This document shows, piece by piece, positions 59,992 to 64,000 of a stretch of DNA of 64,000 nt (positions are counted from its first letter, which is position 1; each line of letters opens with the position of its first letter). Position numbers and translations under genes: made by a program. The notes beneath the pieces are model-generated. The model had not been told where the DNA came from, ran no database searches, and saw nothing but the letters and a program-made list of their open reading frames with translations. This DNA is from Moringa oleifera (taxonomy: Eukaryota > Streptophyta > Magnoliopsida > Brassicales > Moringaceae): contig JAJFZO010000896.1 of assembly GCA_021397835.1 (NCBI GenBank), positions 3,450,501-3,514,500 of the forward strand, given 5' to 3'.

Positions 59992-62156
59992 ATTTTTGCT
60001 CAAGAAGAGCTCATATGTTCTATATGAACCATTTACCCTATTATTTTAACTTCATTTCAATTATCTATATCTTTCATTGGTCCTGTATGCCAAAATTCAT
60101 TGCCTAAGATACTTTTTAGGTACTTGATATGAGGTTAGCCCAACTTTATAAGCAGTGTTTTGAAGAACCATCTTACTGAAGACCTCGAATCTTCTTGTGA
60201 ACATATAAACACTCTCAACAAACTTCATTTCAATTGTGCACATGCTCACCACACCTCGAGAGTGAAAATCTTTTCATTAAAAGCTCTTGGCAATTACTTA
60301 GTTAGAGATTTGCATAATGTTATGTGGAGTGTTTTTTCTAAATATATTTTAAAAAGAGCTGAAAATCCCATTAATCATGCAAAGTTCTCTACCAATTGCA
60401 TTTCATGTATCAATATATTAACTGATTCTTACAAGTTGGGGAACATCTTGTTGAAAACACTTTTTAGTTGACACATTCAAGGTATGTGCAAGGTTGACAT
60501 CACTGCTCTTCTGAGGATAGCACTCTAAAATCGTCTAGTTTAATCACCCCTTTAAATTCTAGTATCCTAATATTCTAAGCCTTATTTTTAATCTCTTTTG
60601 GAAGGATGTGTCAAGCTTGCACCAGTTGATCTCTTTAAAAGGGGAAACCTTTTTCTTTAGTACAGGGGTTGTAATGTTCCATGTTGGTAGATTTATGTCA
60701 TACTACTTTTCTTCGTATTTCACTCTCTTTGAACCATAAAATTTTATAGGGGTAAAATTGGCTATTGATAGGATTTTTGTCATGGGCAATTGCATCAAAG
60801 GTGCATGGAAAGGATATATAATAAAAAAGTACATCCAATGATATTGAAAGAAAGAAATTTAGTGCTAAAAACGAGAATTAAGAATGTCATCGAATGAGGA
60901 CTATCGCTATGTTATGGAGAAGACATTTTCTAGGAGTAAGCTAGTACTTTAAAAGATGGATGGATGAGAAATATAATGCTTGAGGAATATAGCTGAAAAC
61001 TCAAAAAATAGTAAAAAAAAAAAAAGAAAAGAAGAAGAAAAAGGTCATGTTAAAAACCTATGAAGATAGCTTGATCCATAGAGGCAAAAGTGAGAAAGAT
61101 TATTCTGACATAGTAAAATGGAAAATCCAATGAGAATAAAAGAGCATTTTCATCATTTCAATCAAAAAAGGTAAACTATTAAGTTGTTTGAAATTCCTTT
61201 ATAATACATGTAAATTAAATATTTTCTCTATGAATCAAAAAACTATTAAGTTATTTGAAACAAATATGAAAATGGTTTAGAGATGATTTTTATAAAGGAA
61301 TAATTGTTTTAAAATCAAGGGAAAAATACCCTTCGCGAGGGACACATTAGAAACAAGAAAAAATCAAGAGAAAAAGGAGAGAGGTTACAAAGAAGGATCA
61401 AAAGTTTAAAATTATGCTCATTCCTAGATACGAGGGATATACTTTCAAAAAGGAGAGGAATGTGAAAAGGGTCCATCGACCAAATCAGAGATCACATATA
61501 TCCCCATGAATTGCAGCATATTAATGTTATACACTAAGATGACTAGGTAGTTCACTTACAAAATAAAAATGGACAAAGAAAGAAAAAATCATTCAAGAGG
61601 AGAGAAAAAAATTACTAAAGAATCATAAAAGGGTGAAAAAAGAGGTTAACAAATACTAACCATGAAGTATGCATTAGTTACATACATTCTACAGAGGATA
61701 GCCATTGGATAATCATTGAATGTTGAGAAAGAATTTGGCAAGGGATGAAATTAAAACTATCTAGTGGCGGGAAGATTTCATTGTAAGATGGAGCATCATT
61801 GGTCGAATATCGAGGAAAAATCTAACAACAGACAAACTTAAACCATTAAGGAATGAGGAAGAAATCTGCCATAAAATGGGAATACAATGTTTATTATATG
61901 TCAATGAAGAATTTGATAGGAAAAGAATTTAAACCATTAAGTAATAAGGAAAAATTTGGTTGCAAGAAAAGGCATCATCCGATGAAAAACAAACCATTGA
62001 GTGATGAGGGAGAATTTCATTATGAAGTAAGACTTGATAAATTTACATTGAATGATAAGGAAGAATCTAATAGGAGATGGATTTTAGATTCTAGTGTTTC
62101 AAGCCATAATTTGACAAGAAAGAATTCTGCTGAGAGGTGAAGCAGCTCAGATTGTT
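59992..62156. other. Unassigned region with possible retroelement traces
   Basis: A 103-codon plus-strand frame (60160-60471, MKNHLTEDLESSCEHINTLN) has no recognisable domain. Around 60800-60870 a KKVHPMILKERNLVLK reading hints at a Ty3 integrase C-terminus ('..EGDLVLK') but is weak. 61680-62095 holds loose repeats (ACCATTAAGGAATGAGGAAG, ACCATTGAGTGATGAGG). A WILDSS reading at ~62082 resembles a copia protease start but may be chance. Confidence 0.3.
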
Positions 62157-62643
62157 TGTCATAACTAAACTTTTTCTACATGAAGAGCCCGAGTGTGAGA
62201 AAATTTCTTTTTTTTTTTTTTTGTTTTTATAAGAAGGTTACCACCAACTTTTTTTAATGGTATGATTAGCCACCAATTTATTTGAAAACTTATTTTTCTT
62301 TTAAGAAAGAGAAAAATGACCTCCAATTTTGACATTAGGCATTGATTTACTTTATTTGATGATTTAAGGTCGAGAGTTAGTTATGTGTGGGGATGAATTA
62401 GCACCCTATAAACTCCTAGGAATTGGTACAGTTAAGGAGAATGATCTTGTATCTTTAATTCATGATAATTTGAAGTTGATGCCAATATAAATTTATTATG
62501 TGATTTTACATAAAAATCTCAATTTAGTCGATACTAGATCTTTAATTCTAAAAAAAGAAATGCATTTTAATTTAGAGATTGAAATATGAACTCTATTAAA
62601 TTCCTTTCTCCTAAACAATTCTTAAAAACACAAGAAATGCATA
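62157..62643 (+). repeat. LTR copy D, 5' portion interrupted by CACTA no. 4
   Basis: Starts TGTCATAACTAAAC like LTR C and follows it base-pattern by base-pattern (ACCACCAA, GAGTTAGTTATG, AGGAATTGGTACA, GATACTAGATCTTTAATTC) to GAAATGCAT at 62641, where CACTA sequence begins. The remainder lies beyond the window. Confidence 0.7.
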
Positions 62644-62654
62644 CACTACAAGAA

Positions 62655-62965
62655 AACAAATATTTTATGACGGTTAGGAAACTATCATTATAAGTGATGA
62701 CATAAAAACTTTATGACAGTCTAAAAGATCGTCATAAATTCTTGACCGTGTTTAACCGTCTTTAAAAAGTTAAAATATTAATGAAGGTCTATGATAGACC
62801 GTTATAAAAAACTTATGACGGTCCATAATAGACCATCATAAAATATATTCATGATATCATGACGGTTTGTGACCGTCATTTAAAAAAATTTAATTATCAA
62901 CGGTTTTTGTGAATAAAAGAAATGTACACTTTTTATGACGGTTTTTATGACCATCATAAAAAATA
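62655..62965. repeat. Subterminal array of CACTA no. 4
   Basis: About twelve copies of TATGACGGT or ACCGTCATAA in both orientations; several adjacent pairs form short palindromes (GGTCTATGATAGACC at ~62784). Confidence 0.9.
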
Positions 62966-63774
62966 TTTATGTTTTATTATATATATTTTTATTAATTAAT
63001 CACAAAATTTTTTTATAATTTTTGTTAATTAATGAATATTTGTCATTTTTTGTTTTGCAATTATTGTCAAACAATGCAAAAATGTCAAACAAAAAAATTA
63101 CATATATTTATAAGTACAACTATTATCATTTTACAAAATACAATGATATTAAGTATCAAAAATAAACAAAATATCTACAAATTAAATTACACAATTGTCA
63201 TTTTCATTGTTGCGTTCTACCATTACATCAAAAAATACCCAATGAATTAGATGTGTCACTCTTGCAATAGTTATAAAAAAGATACATTATTATATAAGCT
63301 TTATTTACCATATAATTACTTTATATATCGAAATTAATAAGTAATTGTAATAAAGCTTGAAAATCAAATATAATAAAAGGTTAGGAATGCATCTAGATGT
63401 CAAAAATATAACTTCTTGTAACCTATAAGGTATAAATTAATTATAATATACAATTTTCTATTCTAGTTCCCTACAGCTATGTATCAAAAGTGTAATTTCT
63501 TGTAATGCAACAGTAAGTGTGAAAATTAACTGATGATAAACATATCTATTTCATATGCATGCTTGAATACTTTTACTTGTTTTTTGCTTTACCAACTGCT
63601 TAAAGATGACATTTACAGAATTCTCAATAGAATTGACAAAGGACTCAATAGAATTAGTAGATGGCTCAATGAATAGAATGAGCAGAGCGTTCAATGAATA
63701 GAATTAGTCTATCATACTTGAATTTAACCAAGCCAAACAACACATAATTAAAATACAATCATTAATGAGCCAAC
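62966..63774. other. AT-rich non-coding part of CACTA no. 4
   Basis: 3' flank of the minus-strand gene. Contains small direct repeats of (G)AATAGAATTAG/CTCAATAGAATT at 63620-63705 (~25-bp spacing). No domain seen; the 72-codon frame at 63032-63250 is low-complexity. Confidence 0.35.
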
Positions 63775-63885
63775 AAGGATTACATACCTGGCTATGATTG
63801 TAACTGTTGTACATGCATAGCCCATTTACCACGTACTTCATCAATTTCTTCATTACTATATGTATCCTTACTATTGAACTTTAAG
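63775..63885 (-). CDS. 3' exon of a Ulp1/C48-type protease gene in CACTA no. 4 (partial)
   Basis: Minus-strand exon reading KFNSKDTYSNEEIDEVRGKW then AMHVQQLQS and a stop. The (T)YS.EEIDEVR.(E/K)WA segment is the C-terminal helix of C48 proteases carried by CACTA and Mutator-like elements. It is preceded by a possible acceptor ending ATCTTAAAG (~63883). The catalytic part would lie beyond the window end. The pseudogene in CACTA no. 3 ends with the same motif. Whether the gene is intact cannot be judged. Confidence 0.5.
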
Positions 63886-64000
63886 ATTAAAACACAAAAG
63901 AAGATAACATAATCAATTTAATATTATTTATAAATATAAAATATTTAATATGTAAATAAAATAAGTAATATGAGCTTCTCACAAAGAATTTTTGGATCTT

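Larger units (their letters stand above)
62644..64000 (-). mobile_element. CACTA element no. 4, left end (continues past window)
   Basis: CACTACAAGAAAACAAAT at 62644 followed by a dense subterminal array of TTATGACGGTC(T/C) / GACCGTCATAAA units to ~62960. A minus-strand coding trace at 63775-63880 is the 3' end of a C48 protease gene. The trinucleotide before the terminus is ATA (62641-62643); the other end is not in the window. Confidence 0.85.

Noticed and set aside
60160..60471. 103-codon open frame
   Set aside because: No motif recognised, no neighbouring exon or conserved context; kept only as part of an unassigned region.
62070..62110. WILDSS reading that resembles a Ty1/copia protease start
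   Set aside because: Upstream sequence is a loose tandem repeat without zinc knuckle or gag, and no copia pol follows; probably chance.
58561..62156. Search for a right terminus of the CACTA end at 58205
   Set aside because: No GTTGTAGTG-like end with AAT flank was seen, so no full element is claimed.
1..64000. CRISPR arrays, bacterial operons, rRNA or organelle insertions
   Set aside because: Arrays here are diverged tandem minisatellites without unique spacers, gene traces are eukaryotic transposon genes with introns, and no rRNA or plastid-like stretch was noticed.

Overview
This window is repeat-dominated plant nuclear DNA, most likely from a dicot. It is very AT-rich. Every recognisable protein in it belongs to a plant transposable element or an old virus-like insertion, and I found no credible host gene, tRNA or rRNA. 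Almost all coding traces are broken by stops and frameshifts. All calls come from reading the sequence and translating by eye, with no database search behind them.

Layout. 1-4769: decayed Ty3/gypsy retrotransposon on the + strand (gag, protease, reverse transcriptase and integrase C-terminus in order, with internal deletions). About 4770-16164: a large CACTA (En/Spm) DNA transposon with its genes on the minus strand (TNP2 at 10.5-14.1 kb, a TnpA-like gene at 6.9-8.6 kb). 16.9-17.7 kb: a minisatellite with ~43-bp monomers arranged in ~130-bp higher-order units. 18.8-23.0 kb: minus-strand copy A of a 'gypsy-type transposon' family (PF04195-like ORF plus an upstream LTR-like segment). About 24281-34820: a second large CACTA element, again minus strand, containing a striking 180-bp tandem array. 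34.9-38.5 kb: minus-strand Ty3/gypsy pol remnant split by a complete 3,035-bp CACTA element (35332-38366, perfect AAA target duplication) that carries a Ulp1/C48 protease pseudogene with its exon structure still readable. 40.85-50.5 kb: plus-strand copy B of the PF04195 family.

The most unusual object is at 42375-49410. It lies inside the small intron of copy B and is flanked by a 23-bp direct repeat. Read on the minus strand it has a ~278-bp terminal repeat, a tRNA-iMet primer binding site, a leader with two tandem arrays, a viral-type movement protein, a coat/gag protein with a CCHC knuckle, an aspartic protease with a DSGA motif, a candidate 77-nt intron, and a coiled-coil downstream ORF. 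It has no reverse transcriptase. The distal end carries a fold-back rearrangement built from its own coat/protease region. It resembles an endogenous pararetrovirus (Caulimoviridae), but the order repeat-PBS-leader is that of an LTR retrotransposon.

50.5-62.6 kb: a third PF04195 copy (53.5-54.7 kb), long LTRs that begin TGTCATAA and end TCTACA (54757-57481; a 3' end at 59991; a 5' portion from 62157), and several unrelated minisatellites (37-bp, ~50/285-bp and 79-bp units). One CACTA terminus abuts an array at 58205. A fourth CACTA element begins at 62644 inside an LTR and runs off the window, with the 3' end of a C48 protease gene on the minus strand.

The genes do not form a pathway. The informative relations are nesting and order of insertion: CACTA into Ty3 (probable at 4770, firm at 35332), the virus-like element into a PF04195 intron (42375-49410), and CACTA into an LTR (62644) and possibly into a minisatellite (58205).
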